Assembly (NCBI GenBank): GCA_031411235.1
Contig: JANOAR010000119.1
Location: forward strand, 1-64,000
Reading direction: 5' to 3'
Source of the DNA: JANOAR01 sp031411235
GTDB lineage: Bacteria; Verrucomicrobiota; Verrucomicrobiia; Verrucomicrobiales; Verrucomicrobiaceae
DNA: 64,000 nucleotides
Position 1 is the stretch's first letter; every line of letters starts with the position of its first letter. The notes under the pieces are model-generated. The model ran no database searches. It was not told where the DNA came from and saw nothing but the letters and a program-made list of their open reading frames with translations. The translations under genes and the position numbers were made by a program. This document shows, piece after piece, positions 44,305-59,300 of the stretch.

Positions 44305-47300
44305 GACGACGATGATGCCGTGGGTGGTGAAGCGGGAGACATCGTAGGCGAGCCCGGCGCTGAGGGTGGGGAGGTCGAGGTCGCCACCACCATTGCCACC
44401 TGCGCGGTAGTTGCTGCCGACGTTGAAGCTGCCTGCGGTGATGGAAGTCCAGTCGAGGAGGTCGATGATTCTGCCGACGCCGGAGTCGTAGCTGAGGCCA
44501 GCGAGGAAGCCACCAGCATCCTGGACTTGGAAAGCGGTGCCGAGGGTGAGGGTGAGAGCGCCCTGGACAGTGACGGCGTCGTGGGTGCCGAAGGGATTCA
44601 TCCCACGGTTATTCCAGTTGGCGATGTTGGCATCGCGATAGGCTTCGTAGTTGCTGATGCCCGCGCCGAGGGCGGCGATGATGGCGGCGTTTTCGCTCAA
44701 GGTTGCCCCTGCGACTTGAAGCTCTGTCAGGGAGCCTGCGGCGAGGTTCAGATTGCCCACGAAGGTGAGGGTGCTGCTAACGTTGTTACCCAGATTATCG
44801 CCGGGCTTGAGGATACCTGCGATGCTGTGGTTGGTAACGCCTGCGTCGCCGCTGATGGTGCCTTCACCTGTGAGTGTGGCTGCGATGGCGACAACGGTAG
44901 CACCTGAGCCGACTCCGCCCAGACCAGTCTCGACTCCACCGCTCACTTGCAGGGTGCCTGCACTGACGGTGGTGGCTCCGAGGTAGGTGTTATTCGCGTT
45001 GCTGAGGATGAGGGTGCCTGTGTTGGTCTTCGTGAAACCTCCTGCGCCAACGATGGGGCCGGAGATGGTGAGGGTGGTGGCTGGGGTGACGGCGAGGGTG
45101 CCATTGCTGGCACCGAGGGTGAGGGTGCGGGCGGCTCCGAGGTTGTAGGTGCCAGTGGCTTCGATACCACCGCCATTAAGGGTGATGGAGTTGGTGGCGG
45201 CGGCGCTGCCGAGGTTGGTGCTGGCAGCGGCACTGACGAGACCACCACTGACGGTGAGGGGGCCCGTGATGCTGGCAGCGTTGGTGCCGCTGAGGATGAG
45301 CTTGCCTGCACCTACTTTTTCGAGGGCGACGGGGTTGGTGCTGGTGATGGTGCCGCTGAGGGTGAGGATGTCGTTGAGGAGGGCTGTGCCGATGGTGCTG
45401 CTGGTGGCAACCGCGATGGTGCCAGTGAGGGCGGCGGTTCCAGTGCCTGTCAAGGCTCCGACGCTGCCTGCGCCTGCGCCGTTGATGGTGAGGTTTTCGG
45501 CAACGCTGACGCCTGCGATGTTGACGGTGCCGCCGTTATTGACGGTGGTCGCGGCTGCGGTGGTGCCAAGACCAGTGGGGTTGCTGACTATGATGGTGCC
45601 GCCGTTGATAATGGTGGTGCCGGTGTAGGTGTTGGCGTTGGCGAGGGTGAGGGTGCCGCTGTCATTTTTGGTGAGAGTTCCTGCGCCCGTGCCGATGATG
45701 CTGTTGATGGTGGTGTTACCCGCGCCTTCGACGGTGAGGTTGTTAGCGCCACCGATGGCGGCGTTCAGCGTGAGGGTGCCTGCGTCGGACTGGATGGTGG
45801 AGGCGCTGCCGAGGGTGATGGCTCCGTTATAAAGATTGCTGCCGCTGATGTTGCGCAGGGCTCCGGTACTGGTGTCGCCAGCGCCATTGAGGGTTAGGCC
45901 TTCGAGGTTGATGCTGACGTTGCCTTGGAGGGCGAGGGTGGCTCCAGATGTGACGGTGGCTCCGTTGGTGGTTGAGCCGAGGGCAAGGCTGTTGGCGGCG
46001 ATGAGGGTGCCTGCGCTGACTGTTGTGAGGCCGGTGTAGGTGTTGGCTCCGCTGAGCTGGAGGGTGCCAGTGCCAGTCTTGGTGATAGCTTGGCCGCTGA
46101 GGACGCCGCTGATGTGGGCGAGGGTGGCGGAGTTGATGGCGAGAGTGGCGGTGGCTGCTTGGAGGGCCAGCTTGGTAGCGATGGTGGTGGCGCTGGCTCC
46201 GCTGTCGATGGTGATGGCGTTGGCATTGGCAATGCTCAAGGTGTAGCCGCCCGTGCTGTTGAGGTTCACGGGATTAATCGCGTCACTCGTGTTTACCGTG
46301 AGGGACTTGATGGTCATGTCGGAACCGAGCACCATGGTGTCCTGATTAACTTGGGCGGAGGCGGAAACGAAGACGTCGGTACCAACGCTGGGGACGAGAC
46401 CCGTGTCGGTGCCACCAAGGTCAGTGGCCCAGTTGCTCAAGGTTGAGCCGTTGGAAACGGCCCAGACGTTGGTGGCTCCGCTGAAGCCACCTTTCCAGAA
46501 GGCAGAGGTAAGGGCGGTCGCAGACGCGACATTGAACTGCACCAGGGTGTCGCTGGCGGTGATGCCCGTGACGGTAAAGTTGGTGACGTTGTAGAGGTTG
46601 CCGACGGTGTAGCTGCCTGTGCTGCCGTTGCTGCCGACGAGGCCACCGCTAGGGGCGACGAGAATGTCGGAGACACCGCCGTGGGTGACGATGCCGGGGA
46701 GGAAGTAGGCATCGACGGCGACGGCACCAGTGACGAGGGCTTTGGCTCCGGTGTTGAGGCGGATGCTGCTGCCAGTGTTTTGTCCAGCACCGCTGCCAGC
46801 GTTGGTACCGGTGTTGGGACCGACTTCGACGCCGAGGCGGCTGCCGCCTGCGAGTTCGAGGACGGTGCCGCCCGTGCCTGGGAGGGTGAGGGTGCCACCG
46901 ATGGTGTTGGTGACGACGTTGAAGGTAGCGCCGTTGGCGACGGTGAGCTTGGAGGTGCCGGAGATGCCGTCAATTATGGCGCTGCCTGCGCTGCCGGTGG
47001 TGTGGCTGAGTTCTAGGGTGCCTGAGCTGACGGTGGTGTCGCCGTTGAAGGTGTTGGCGTTGGCGAGGATTTGCTTCTGTGCGCCTGCTTTGACGAGGCT
47101 GATGTTATTCTGGATGGTGCCGCCGTAGCTGCTGAGGGCAGAGGGGGTGACAGTGAGGGTTTTCAACGTGGTGCCGCTGTTGGTGATATAGCCGCCAGAG
47201 CCGATGAAGGTTGCACCCGTGATGGTGGGGGTGGTGAGGTTGCCGAGGCTGGTGTTGTAGCCGCCGAGGTCGAGGACGCCGCGCCCGGTGGTGCTGAGGT

Positions 47301-50300
47301 TGTTGCCAGTAGGCAAAGCGGTGGCGCTGCCGAGGCGGAGGGTGCCGTTGGCGATGTTGGTGGCTCCAGCGAAGGTGTTGGTGCCGGAGAGGATGACGGT
47401 GTCGGCGCTTTGTTTCGTAATGCCACCGGCACCACTGATGTTGCCTTTGATCTCTAGGACGATACCGCGAGAGGTGTCGGTGGCGCTGCTGTTGTTGTTG
47501 ACATCGGGCTGACCAAAGCCGGGGTTTTGGTCGGCAGGGCGTCCATTGTCGGTGCCATTGGGGCCGTCGGTGAGGGCGTTCTGGCCGACGAAGGAGTCGC
47601 CAGCGAGGACGAAGCTGACGCCAGTGCCAAGGGTGCGGAAGAGAGTGCCACTGTTGGCGCTGAGCAGGTCGTCGGAGCGGAGGAAACCTTCGATGGCACC
47701 GCCGTTCATGGTGACGGTGGCGGTGGTGGTGAATTGGTCGGCATTCACCTGGAGGCTAGCGGCTCCGAGGTTCACAGCACCGCTGCGGGCTCCTTCGACA
47801 CTCCAGCGCTCGGCAGAGCCTGCGTTGTAGGTCGGGGCTTTGTTGAAGCTTGCGACCTGGATGTCGAGGGTGCCGAGGCGATTGACGGTGATGGCTCCGT
47901 TGCCGAGGGCGTTGGCGTGAAGGACGGCCACGGGGCCTTGGTCGATGGTGGTGGTGCCAGTGAAGCTGGCGGCGTTGTCGCCACGGACGTAGAGGGTGCC
48001 GTTGCCCCATTTGATGAGGTCGCGGCTGCCGCTGAGGCCTGCGACGGTGATGCCTGTGGAGCCGCCGGAGGTGATTTGGTTATTCGTGGCGTTGACCTGG
48101 GCGACGTCGATGATGCTGGCACCAGCGCCAGTGAGGTAGAGGGTGCCGGCGTTTAGCATGGTGCGGTCGCGGCCAATGATGAGACGGAGGCGGGCGGGGC
48201 TGAGTCCGGTGGTATCGGTGCTGAAGACTTCGAGGTCGCTGATGCCGACGGTGCGGTCGGCGGTTTGGGTGTCCACGTTGATGATGGCGTTATCGACGGC
48301 GATGATACGGCCCATGCTGTACTGGGCAAGGACGGGGCTGCCGGGGTTGATGTTGAGGGTCAAGGTGGAGCCTGCGGCGGTAGCGGTGCTGCTGCTGTTC
48401 AGCGTAATGGTGCCACCGTTGCCTGCGCCGCCGAGGGTGTTGAATTGCAGGGTGCCGCCGTTGACAACCCAGTTGCCGCTGAAGCCGTTGCCAGCGCCGC
48501 GTGCGGTGGCGGTTTGGTCTTTGCCGATGATGAGGGAAGAGCCACCAAACTTGGTAATGCTGCTGGCACTGATGTCGCCGTTGAGAGCGGTATTACCAGC
48601 AGTGAAGATAATGGCTTCATTGGTGCCCGTGGTGCCAAACTTGAGGTTGGCGGCGATGGTGGGGGTGCCCGTGGTGATCAGACCACCGACATCGGCTGCG
48701 GTAGCGCCATCGGCGAAGGTGAGGGTGTTGTATTGACCGAAGCCGTTGTTGATGGTCTGCGAGGTGCGCAAGGCATACAGGGTCTGGTCTTGGGTGAGGG
48801 TCACAGCCCCAGTGGTGATGTCCACGACACTGGTGCTGGTGGTGTTGGTGCTGAAGACACCGCCTGCAAAGATATTGCTGTAGGCGACTTGGTTGGTGGC
48901 AGGAGTCAAGGTGCTCTGCACAGACTGGAAGCCAGTGGTGGTGTTGTAGCTGAGGAAGGTGTTGTTGGTCGAGTCGATGTAGTGGGCGGGCAGGATGCCG
49001 TTGGCGGCGAAGCCTGGGGTGACGTTGCGATTCACTGCGCCCGAGAGCGTTGGTGGAGTGGCTGTCCAAGCGGTGACAATGATACGCTCGACTTCATCAA
49101 CACCGGTATTGAGTCCCAAGAAGTTGCCATTGGGTACGATGCTCAGAGTGGTGCCACTGCCAGCACGGGTGAGGTCGGCGAGAGTCAACTGGGCTGCTCC
49201 ATTGGTGATGCGGCGATCAACGCGGATACTGGAGCCACGGTTATAGGTGACGGCACCGACGGTTTCCGTGCTGGTGATGAGAGCATCGTTGCGGGCGCGG
49301 AAGTAGAGCTGGCCACCATTCAAGGCGAGGCCTGCAGTGTCATCCAAGCGGTTGGTGACGTTGACGGCATCGTTGTCGAGCAAGAGGACGGCACCGGGAT
49401 GGATGGTGGTGGTGTAACCGCTGGCGGTGCCTGCGGCGTTGAGCAGGGTGGCGCGATCATAGACTTGGAGCTGGCCAAAGATGTCCACATTGCCACCGAT
49501 GCCGAGGGGGCCAGCGGTGGCGGTAGTGGTCTCACGGATGACGAGAGCCGTGCTGCGGCTGATGATGGTGCCGCCTGTGTAGGTGCTGAGATCGAAGTTG
49601 TCGATGTTGGCACCTGCGCTGTTGCCGTTGCCTGCCTGAGTGCCGACGAGGAGGCGGGTGCCAGGGGTGGCTCCTTCGACGAAGACGCCTGCGTTAGCGG
49701 CGGCGGGGGAGTTGAAGGTGGTGCCATTGCCACCAGCACCCACTCGATAGACATTGCCTGCGCCAACGCCTAGGGCGGTGGCGGAATAGGTGCGAGCGCC
49801 GCCCACGGCACCGAGGAAGAAGCGACCATTACCAATGAGGGCGAGGTCGAGGTTGTTGGACATGGTGGCTTCAAGGCCGAGGACGCCGACGGAGTTGGCG
49901 CTGATGGCGGCTTGCAGGTAGCCCTGGGTAAAGTTGCTGCTGGGCATACGGAACAGGGAGAACTGCGAGCCCGTGCTGAGCATTTCAAGCTGACCCGCAC
50001 CGAAGGCGATGTTGGCGGGGTTGGTGATGTAGGTGCTGCCGTTGGGGTTAATACGGATGATGCTGCCGTTGGTGATGGCGGCGAGATTCATCGGTGTGGT
50101 GTTCTCGTTGACGGTGTCGCCAAAGCGCAGGAGGCCAGCGTTAACGACGATGCCGAGGCCGGGGTTGGTCGCGGTTTTGTAAAGGCCACCGAAGCTGCTG
50201 GTGGCGCTGTTGAGCCAGAGGTCGCCAGCGCCAGTCTTGATGATGGCTTGGCGGCTGCCGCCGTCGCTGATGGCTCCGTTGAGGAGGAAGGTGCCACCGA

Positions 50301-53300
50301 GGTTGAAGTTGGGGGTGCTAACAAGATTGGTGGCTCCGTTGATTTCGAGGGCGTAGCTATTGGCGACGGTGAGGTTGAGCGTGGTGCTGCCGATAGTGAG
50401 ATCCTTGAAGACGAGGTGCTTGGTGGTGGCAACAGTGAGGACGTTTCTGCCGACGTTGATGGTGCTGGCTCCGTTGACGATCAGGCTGTTGCCCGTGGCG
50501 TTGTTGCCTACCCAGTACTTCTCGCGAGTAACGGTGTCAGCTCCGTCGATGAGGAGGTTTAAGGTGCCACCGTTGAGGGTGACGTTGCCGCTGCCAAGAC
50601 CGCCGTTGTTGATGAGGCTGTTGACGGCTGGGAAGACGCTGACGGCTCCTGTGGTGGTGCCGCGGACGACGGTGGTGCCTTGGATGTTAACGAGGCCACC
50701 GCTGAAGGTGTTGATGCCGTTCAGGAAACCTGTGAAGCCATTGCCGAGTTCCATCTGGCCGCCGCCTGTGTGAACGAGGGTCGCACCGCCAGTGACTTGG
50801 CCGTAGAAGGTGGAAGTTGGATCGTTGCGGATGAAGTTATAGGCGGGCGCGCCTTCTAGGGTTGCTGCGCTGAGAACGATGGGGCCGTTGACTTGAAGGG
50901 CGACGTTGTTGCCAGCGTTGCTGACGAAGAGGGTCTGGCCTTGCTCGCCTGCGCTGCCACCAAAGCGGATGCCGCCAGTCATAATGCTGAGGACGTTGGT
51001 TCCACCAGCGGCGCGGTCGTTGTTGAGGACGGCATAAGGATTGCCCTGGCCGATGACCAAACCGAGGTTGTAGGTGGTGTTGGCCACGTCGCTGCGAAGC
51101 TGGAGGTTGCCGCCGAAGCTATTGATAACAACGAGGCCATTGGTGCCTGCATTCATTTGGGCGAGAGAGGCGGTGCCACCAAGGTTGGTCTGCACGGTGG
51201 TCGAACGGAAGGCGATGCTGCCTTGGTTGACGATATAGTTGCCGTTGAAGCTGTCCTGCTTGGCATCAATGAAGAGGGTGCCGCCACCTTGCTTGACGAT
51301 GTTTGTGGCGTTGGTGATCTGGCCCGTGGTGTTGCCTGCTGTGGCGAGGGTGCCGATGACGAGGTTGTTGTTGTTGAAGATGTTGGCCTCCTGTGCTGAC
51401 GCGCCGAAGGAGATGCCAGGGGCGACGGTCCGCGCACCGTTGGCGATCAAGCCGCCGCTGCGGATTTGGATGCGGTCGGTGGCGGCAGGGGTACCAGATG
51501 CGAAGGTGATGTCGGCATCAATACGCAGCGCGTAGGTGTCGAGGGCGAGCCCGCCGCCACCGATCATGTTGGCGGCTGCACTGATGAAGGTGCGCTCGGT
51601 CAGCACGGCGGTGGTGCCGAGGGCACCGCTGCGGCTGCCATCAAAGCCTGCATTCACGAAGCCATTGTCAGTAGTGTAGGTGAGGAATTGGAGGTCGAGG
51701 CCGTTGACCATCCAAGGAGCGACCATGCCGTTGGTGATGCCGCCGATGGCGACGAGGCCGTTGGCTCCGGTGCCGCTGAAGAGCTTCACGCGCTCGTCGG
51801 TGCCGAGGAAGGCACCCGTGACAGGGTTGATCTGGAGCGTGGCGTTGTTGCCAGTGATAGCGAGGGTATTGGCGAAGGTGTTGCTTCCACGGAAGATGTC
51901 GGCTCCGGTGCCGCCGCCGACGACAAGGTTGACGGTACGGTTGGTGAAGTCTCGCTGCACGGCGAGCTGGCCGAAGTTTTGCACGGTGACGTCGCCGACG
52001 GTTTCGGTGACTTCGATGTCGCGGTTGCCAAGGAGGCGGATGCTGGCGTTGTCGAGAGTGATGGCGGTGTCGTCATCCCAACGGCCCTGGCCGCCGTAGC
52101 CTTCGAGCTTGGAGGTAGCGAGGAGACCCGTGGCGTAGTCGAAGCGGAGTTCACTGGTGCTGCGAAGGGTGACGGCGGAGAGGTTGGCCGTGCCTGCGGG
52201 GTTGAGGAAGGTGCCGCCCAGGCCACCTGCGACGAGGTTGCCCCAGGTGTCGAAGGAACTGGTGGTGAGGGCTCCACGGAATTCAAGGGTGCTGGCACGA
52301 TTGACGAGAGTGGTGCCGGTGAAGTTGTTATCGGTCATAAGGATGACGGTGCCGCGCCCGTTGCCGCCCGTGATGGTATCCACGTTGATGGCGCTGAAGG
52401 GCATACCAACAATCAGGCTGCTAGCGGAGCCTGGGGCGTCGGTGAGGACGTTGCTGTTGGCCATATCGCTGCTGATGTAAAGCGTGCTTCCGCCTGCACC
52501 GAGGCGGTAGGTGTTGGCTGCGCCTGCACCGAGGGTAGCGGCATTGTAGCTGCCGTTGAGGGCGACACCGTTCTGGGTGGAGCCGAGGAAGGCGGTGCCG
52601 TCGCCGATGCGGGCGAGGTTGATGGTTTGGTTATAGACGGTGTTGAGGGCGATGATGGCTGCGCCTGCGGTTTTGCCATTGCCGTTCAAACTATTGCCGC
52701 CTGCGAGGCCGAACCACGAGGTATTCTGGGGGCCACCAAGGTTGCCGAGGACGACGTTGAAGCTGGAGAGGGGCTCGTTGGCGGCCATGCGCAGGATGCC
52801 GTAGTTGGCCATGGTGTTGCTGCGCAGGTCGGTGGTGCCAGTCCAGCCGCTGACGATGTTGTTGATGCTGTTATACTGGATGGCCTGACCGGGGTTGATC
52901 AGGACGTTGCCGCTGCCGAGGTTGGCGGTGGCGACGAGGCCGGGGATGCTGCCAGGGGTGTCGCTGAGGGTGGTGACGTTGCCCTCAAAGGTGCCGAAGA
53001 GAATAGTGCCGCCGTTGACGACGGTGCCGCCTTTGTAGTTAGCGGTGTTGTCGCTGTTCACGAAGAGGTTGCCTGCACCTTGTTTGTAAAGGGTGCCGCT
53101 GCCGGTGATGCCGTTGAGGATGGTGATGGTGCCTGCGGGGTTGAGGTAGGCGTCTTTGACCATGCTCAGAGCACCAAACTCATAGGTGTAGCTGTTGGCA
53201 ACGTTGGCGGTGAGGAAGGCGGTGCCGAGTGGGCCACCGAAGGCGAGGTCGCCAAGGCGGATGGTTTTGTTGCTGCCAGCGTTGAGAGTGGAGAGGGCGA

Positions 53301-56300
53301 TGGTGGCAGTGGCGGAGCCGATGTAGTTTCCGCTGGCGAGGGAGGCGGTGGAGCCGATGACGACGTTGTTGTTTTGGAAGGTGGTCAGCACTTGCATGAC
53401 GCTGGTGCCGTCGCCGTCGTGGCGGATGTTGAGGAGCGCTCCGTTGACGGTGAGCAGGGCGTTGTCGCCGACGGTGTTGGTGCCGCCGAAGGGATTAAGA
53501 CCACCACCCGTGGTGCGGAATTCTGAGGTGCCCGCGAGGAAGTTCCAGCCTGCGACTTGGTTGGCTCCTTGGCCTGCGCTGTTGACGGTGCCGTCGTTAT
53601 TGAGGCTGGTGCGGCCATTGGTGACGAAGAGGGTCTGGGCTCCGATTTTGGTAAGGGTCTTGGCAGCGCCACCGAGGATCTGACCGGAGAGGATGCCGGA
53701 GTTGATGGTGTTGAGGGTAACGTTGCTGCTGGCGTTGCCAGTGAGGTCGAAGGTGCCTGCGACAAGGACGTTGGTGTTTTGACCGCCCGTCCAGGAGAGG
53801 GCTGGGGCGTTCATGGTCACGTTGTTGACCTTGGCCCAAGCAGTGGGGGAAGCGAGGGTGGTGGCGAAGGCGCTAGTGGTGTTGCTGCCGCCAAAGTTGT
53901 TGGTGGCAGGAACGGTGATGTTGTAGCCACTGCCTGCGCCCATCTGCACGACCGCGATGCCATCGACGAGTTCACCACTGACATAGCCAAGGCTACCAGT
54001 GCCCGTGGGCGAGAAGTCGAGGATACCGCCCTGGAGGCTGATGGTGCCTGTGCCGAGGCCAAGGGTGTTGCGCACGGAGAGAGTGCCGGTGGAAACGGGG
54101 TTGGCGACGCTGCCAGTGATGACTTGCCCTGCGCCGATGATCGTAGCACCCGTGTAGGTGTTGGCGAAGACGCTGCCGTTGAGGTTGATCGGTGGGGCGA
54201 TGACGAGGGTGCCGATGCCAGACTTGGTGAGGCCGACGTTGCCGCTGATGAGACCTGAGAAGGTGGTGGTCTGGCCGGTGCTGGTGTTGATGGTGAGGGT
54301 GCTGGCGGCACCGCTGTTGCTGATGTTACCCGTGCCGCTGAGGCCACCGAGGCTGATGTTTTGGCCGTTGAGGTCAAAGCTGGCGGCGTTGTTGACAGCG
54401 AGGTTAATGAGGCCTGCGGAGGGGACGGCGGTCTGCGCGGCGAAGCGGAGGGTGCCTTCTTGGACGGTGAGGGTGCGCAGAAGCGTGGTGGTGGGTGCCA
54501 TCACATTCGCCGTGCCAGAGAGCAGCAAGGTGCCTGCGCCGGCCTTGGTGAGGTCGGTGGCCGTGATGTTACCGCTGATGGTGGAGGCTCCGGTCTGGCT
54601 GCCACGAACCCAGATTAAACCTTCGGTGGTGGTGCTGCCGAAGCTAAGGTGTGCGGCAATCGTTGGAGCAGTGCTGCCGTTGATGATGAGTCCAGCGTTG
54701 GCGAGGCGGAGAGTGGAGGTGGCATCGGCGGCGGTGATGTTGCTATCGGTGCGCAGGGCGAGCACGTCGATGGTGCCAGTGGCGACGGCTTGCACTCCGC
54801 CCGTGATGTCGGCCAGGGAGCTAGCGGCTGAGGCGGCGAGGGTGCCTACGGTGGTGGCGTTGTGCAGCATGAAGCCGTTGGTGACATCATAGCGGAGGAA
54901 GTTGAGGTCCTGGCTAGCGCTGCTGCGGCCAATGATGGTCGGGGCGGCGAGGATGCCGCTGGTATTGGTCTGGGCGGTGCTGGTGAGGAGTTTTTCATTC
55001 ACGCCGAGATCGGCGGTGAGGTCGCTGCTGACGACGGTCATCATGCCGTTGGTGGCGCGAGCAAGGGCGGTGGCGGTGAGGGTGTTGGTGACGGCGGTGC
55101 CTTTGACGAGCTGCACGGAGGCGGCTCCAGCGTAGTTGAGCGTGGGGATGGTGAGGGCTGTGGCCGTGACGCCGAAGGTGAGGGCGGTGGCAGCGGCGAC
55201 GATAGTGGTGGTCGGGGCACTGAGGGTTACAATGGTACCGTTGACGGCGGTAACGACGGCTCCAACGGGGACGTTGGTGCCAGTGACGGTCATGCCTGGG
55301 ACGATGCCTGCGCCTGCGCTGACGGTGACTTGGTAGCCGGTGGTGGCTTGGCTACCGGTGACACCGACGGGGGCGGTGCCGACTGTGCCTTGGATGAGCA
55401 GTCCGCCGCCGTTGAGGGTGACAGGGCTGGTGCCAAAGGGAGTGCCAGTGGTCATCTGGGTGCTGACGATGCCGCCGCCGCCATTGATGTTTCCAACGGT
55501 GAGGCTGGTGTTGGCGTTGGCCGTGGAGTTGAGGACGAGGGTGCCAGTGCCTAGCTTGGTGAGGCCGAAAGCTCCGGCGATGGGCAAGGGCTCGGTGAGG
55601 GTGCTGCCGCTGAGGACTTCGATGTTGCTGTTGGCGGTGAGGATGAACTGATGGCTGGTGGTGAAGCTGCCACCGATGGAGAGGGTGCCACCGCTGAGGC
55701 GGACATCCATGGGCAAGCCAGCGACGAGGTGACCGCCAGTGCCGACGACCAGAGCGGTGGTGTCACCGAGGTTGAGGTCGGTGGTGACGCGGAGGACACC
55801 AGCGCTGAGGTTCCAGCCGGTGCCGTAACTGCCGTCGCTGGTGAGTTTGTTGTAGGCTAAGGTGGTGCCGGTGATATTGAGAATGCCAGTGCCCGCTTTG
55901 AAGAGGTTGGCTCCGCCAGCGCCGCTGCTGAGGAGATTGGTGTCGAACTGAATGGCTCCCTGGGTGGTGTTGACCTGGAAGGTGCGGTTGCGCAGGGTGC
56001 CGCCGCTGTGCAGATCCCAAGCTCCGAGGGTGCCTGCATTGTTGGTGTTGATGAAGGTGAGGTTGCCTCGGCCTTCAAAGGTGAGCGGCAAGTTGGCGTC
56101 GGTACCGATGCTGGCGAGGATGTTGGGGATGATACGGCTGTTGCCATCGGCTCCGATGAAGCCACCCGCATTGCCATTGCCACTGCCGAAGAGTAGGGTG
56201 CTGCTGCCGAAGGGTCCGCTGATGATGTTGGTGAGGTTGGCGGGGCCGGTGTAGAGGGAATCAGAGGCGATGATGACACGGCCATTATCGAGGAAGGTGC

Positions 56301-59300
56301 TGCCGGAGTAGGTGTTGCTGGAGATGCCGTTGGCGGTGGCTCCAAGAACGACGAGGCCGCCGCGGACGCCGTCGGTGCCACCAAAGCGGACGTTGACAGC
56401 ACCATTGCTGGTGATGGGGCCAGTCAACTCGATGCGACCTGCGTTGATCGACTGGAAATTGGTGATGCGATTGGTGCCTGCGGAGACGATGGCGACGCCA
56501 CCCGTGACTTTGGAGGTGAAGACGGTGTTGCCGAAGACGCTGATGCTGGTGGTGTCAGTGGAGTTCTGAACAATGATGTCGCGCCCGAAGGTGAATTGGC
56601 CGCTGACACCGATACCGACGATGCTGGTATTGAGGGCACCAGAGCCGTTGATGTAGAGCGGGGTATCGCTGATGCCCAGTGCGCCTGCGACGTTGGGCAG
56701 GACGTTGGTGCCGACGAGGATGGCGGCTGAGGCGGTGCCGGTGGCGGGCAGGGTGCCGGAGGCAGTGTAGGTGGTGGTGCCAGTGTAGGTGTTGAGGCCG
56801 TTGAGCACGAGCTGCTGGTTGCCTGTTTTGACGAGGTTGCTGCCTGCACCACTGACGACGCCGTTGATACCGAAGTTGGCTCCCTGACCGCCGACGCCGA
56901 TTTCAAGGACATGCGTGCCTGCGACGCCGCCGGGGGCGAGGTTGACGTTGCCACGGAAGACGAGATCGCCGTTGCCCTGCCAACGGAGGTCGGCGGCGAT
57001 TTCGACGTTGTTGCGGAGGCTCACGGCTCCGCCGAAGGTCTGCAAGGCACCACCTGCACCGCCGAGGACGGTGCCGGTGAGGCTGCCGCCCGTGGCGGTG
57101 GCTTGATTGACGACGAGGGTACCTGTGCCGATGGCGAAGTTATGCTCAAGGTTAAGCACGGAGTCGCGATTGACGGTGATGTTGCCGCTGAAGTTGTTGC
57201 GGTTACGCAGGCTGATATTGGTGCTGCCGTTGATGAGGGCGACGTTGTTGTTGGCGTTGCCTGCGGTGGCTCCGATCTGGACGCTGTTGGCTCCGGCGAG
57301 GACGTTTTCAAAGGCGAAGTGACCGAAAGCCATGGTGCCCTGGGTGCCGCCACCGCCGAGGCGATAAACGTTGTCGGTGCTGGCTCCGAGGGTGGGGGCG
57401 AAGTAGATCTGGTTGTTGATGCCGCTGGTCATGCTGCCGAGCCAGAGCTTGCCACCACCGCCGAGGGCGGTTTCCATCGCGCCTAGGTCGAGGGCTCCGT
57501 ATTGCCAAGAGTTATCGAGGGCGATGACACCGAGGGCGCTGCCCGTGGTGGTGAGGCGGATCTTGCCATCGGTGGCGGCACCGGTGGTGAGGATGCTGAG
57601 GATATTGGCCTGGCTGGCATTGTAGCCAATGGAGACGCCAGCGAGTGCCCAGTTATCACTTGCAGCGGTGACCTTTTGGTTGGCGATGTTGAGCGGATCG
57701 GCGAGACGAATCTGGGTGCCGGGGAGGAGGCTGATGTCGCCAACGCCGAAGGGTGTGCCTGCGCCACGAAGGGTGGTGCCGATGAGGCTGCTGGCGGTGT
57801 TTTGTGTTGATGCCCAGGCTTCCAGGCTGATCTGGCCGTCGGTGCCGAAGGTGTTGGCAACGTTGTTGAAGAAGAGGCCACCGTTGCCGTACTTAATGAG
57901 CTTGCCCGTGGCGACGCCGCTGACGACGCCCTCAAAGATGGTCTGGTTGGACGCGCCGAAGGCTGAGCCGATGAAGGTAGTGTTGGCTCCGAGGCTGGTG
58001 GTGCCGCCGACGGTGATGCCGTTCTGGCTGAAGTTCAGATACACCGATGAGGTGGTGCCGAGGTCGGCAACGGTGAGGTTGCCGATGCGCTGCATGTAGC
58101 TCTGGTTGTTGTTGGTGATGGTGGCGTCGGCGTTGACGGTGATGTTGCTACCGAGGTTGCCTGTCAAGCGGACGCCGCTGGCGATGTTGGAGTCGCGGCC
58201 TGCGTTGTTGGAGATGAGGCTGTCGATGACAAGCGTGCCGCCGTTGAGGACGATGTTCTGACTGTTAGTAACGCTGGCGATGGCGGCGCCGGAGTTGGAT
58301 ACGGGGTTCAAAAGGGCGAGCGTGCCTTGGTTCAAGGTGATGGTGCCCGTGAGGCCACCGTTGCTGCCAGACAGGTTGAGCTGGCCTACGCCGAACTTGG
58401 TGAGACCTGCTGTGCCCGTGATCTGGGCGTTGATCTGGGCAGTGCCACCGGCGGCACCATAGATGAGGGCTTCGTTGCCGCCGAAGGCGAGGGTCATCGG
58501 GAAGGTGACGGCTCCCGTGGTGGCACTGTTGGCCTGCACGGCGCTGACGGTGACGGTGCCTGTGGTGTTGTTGAACAAGAGGCCGCCCATGTTGGCGTGA
58601 CCACCGCTGAAGGTGATGGTGTTGAAGCCAGAGGTAGGCTGGATGTTTTGATTGGTGCGCAGGGCGTAGAGGGTGGCGTTGGCGGCGAGGGTGGCGGCGG
58701 CGGTGTTGATATCGACGACCCTGCCTGTGCCGAGGGCACCGATGGAACCACCGGTGATGGTGTCGCTGTAACTCACTTGGCCTGCACCGAGGGGAATGGT
58801 TGCGGTGGTGGGCACAAGAGTTTGGAAGCCCGAGTTGGTGCCTGAGACAGGGTTGTAGCTGACGTAGCTGTGGCTGGTTTGATCGACGATCCAGACGGGG
58901 GCTAGGCCTGCGGTGGCGATGCCTGCGGTGACACCAGTGCCGATGGTGGTCGCGCCAGCGAGGGTGACGCCGCCAGTGACAACGAGGCGATCGAAGGAAG
59001 TAGCAGGGATGCCTGCGCTGATGAGGCCGGAGCTAACGGTGGCAGCGGCGCTGATGACGAGGGTGATGCCGTTGGAGATGGATGCGATGGTGGCATTGGC
59101 GGGGATGCCTGCGCCGGAGATGGCTTGGCCAACATACATGCCTGAGGTGGAAGCGACGGTGACGGTGGTGCTGGCAGCGGTCTGGCCCACGCTGGCGTTG
59201 AAATTCGGGATACCGAGTGTGCCTGCGCCGGAGGTGTTGATGCCGAGGGTGCCTGCGGTGCCTCGGGTGAGAGCAGCAGTTTCGAGAGTCGCGGAGCCTG

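Noticed and set aside
51466..53526. 686-codon plus-strand open frame opposite the giant gene
   Set aside because: Its translation is almost only Gly, Ala, Val, Glu and Asp with no domain, and it mirrors the Thr/Ser/Asn/Gly codons of the minus-strand repeats. The same holds for 59446-61287, 48265-49773 and others.
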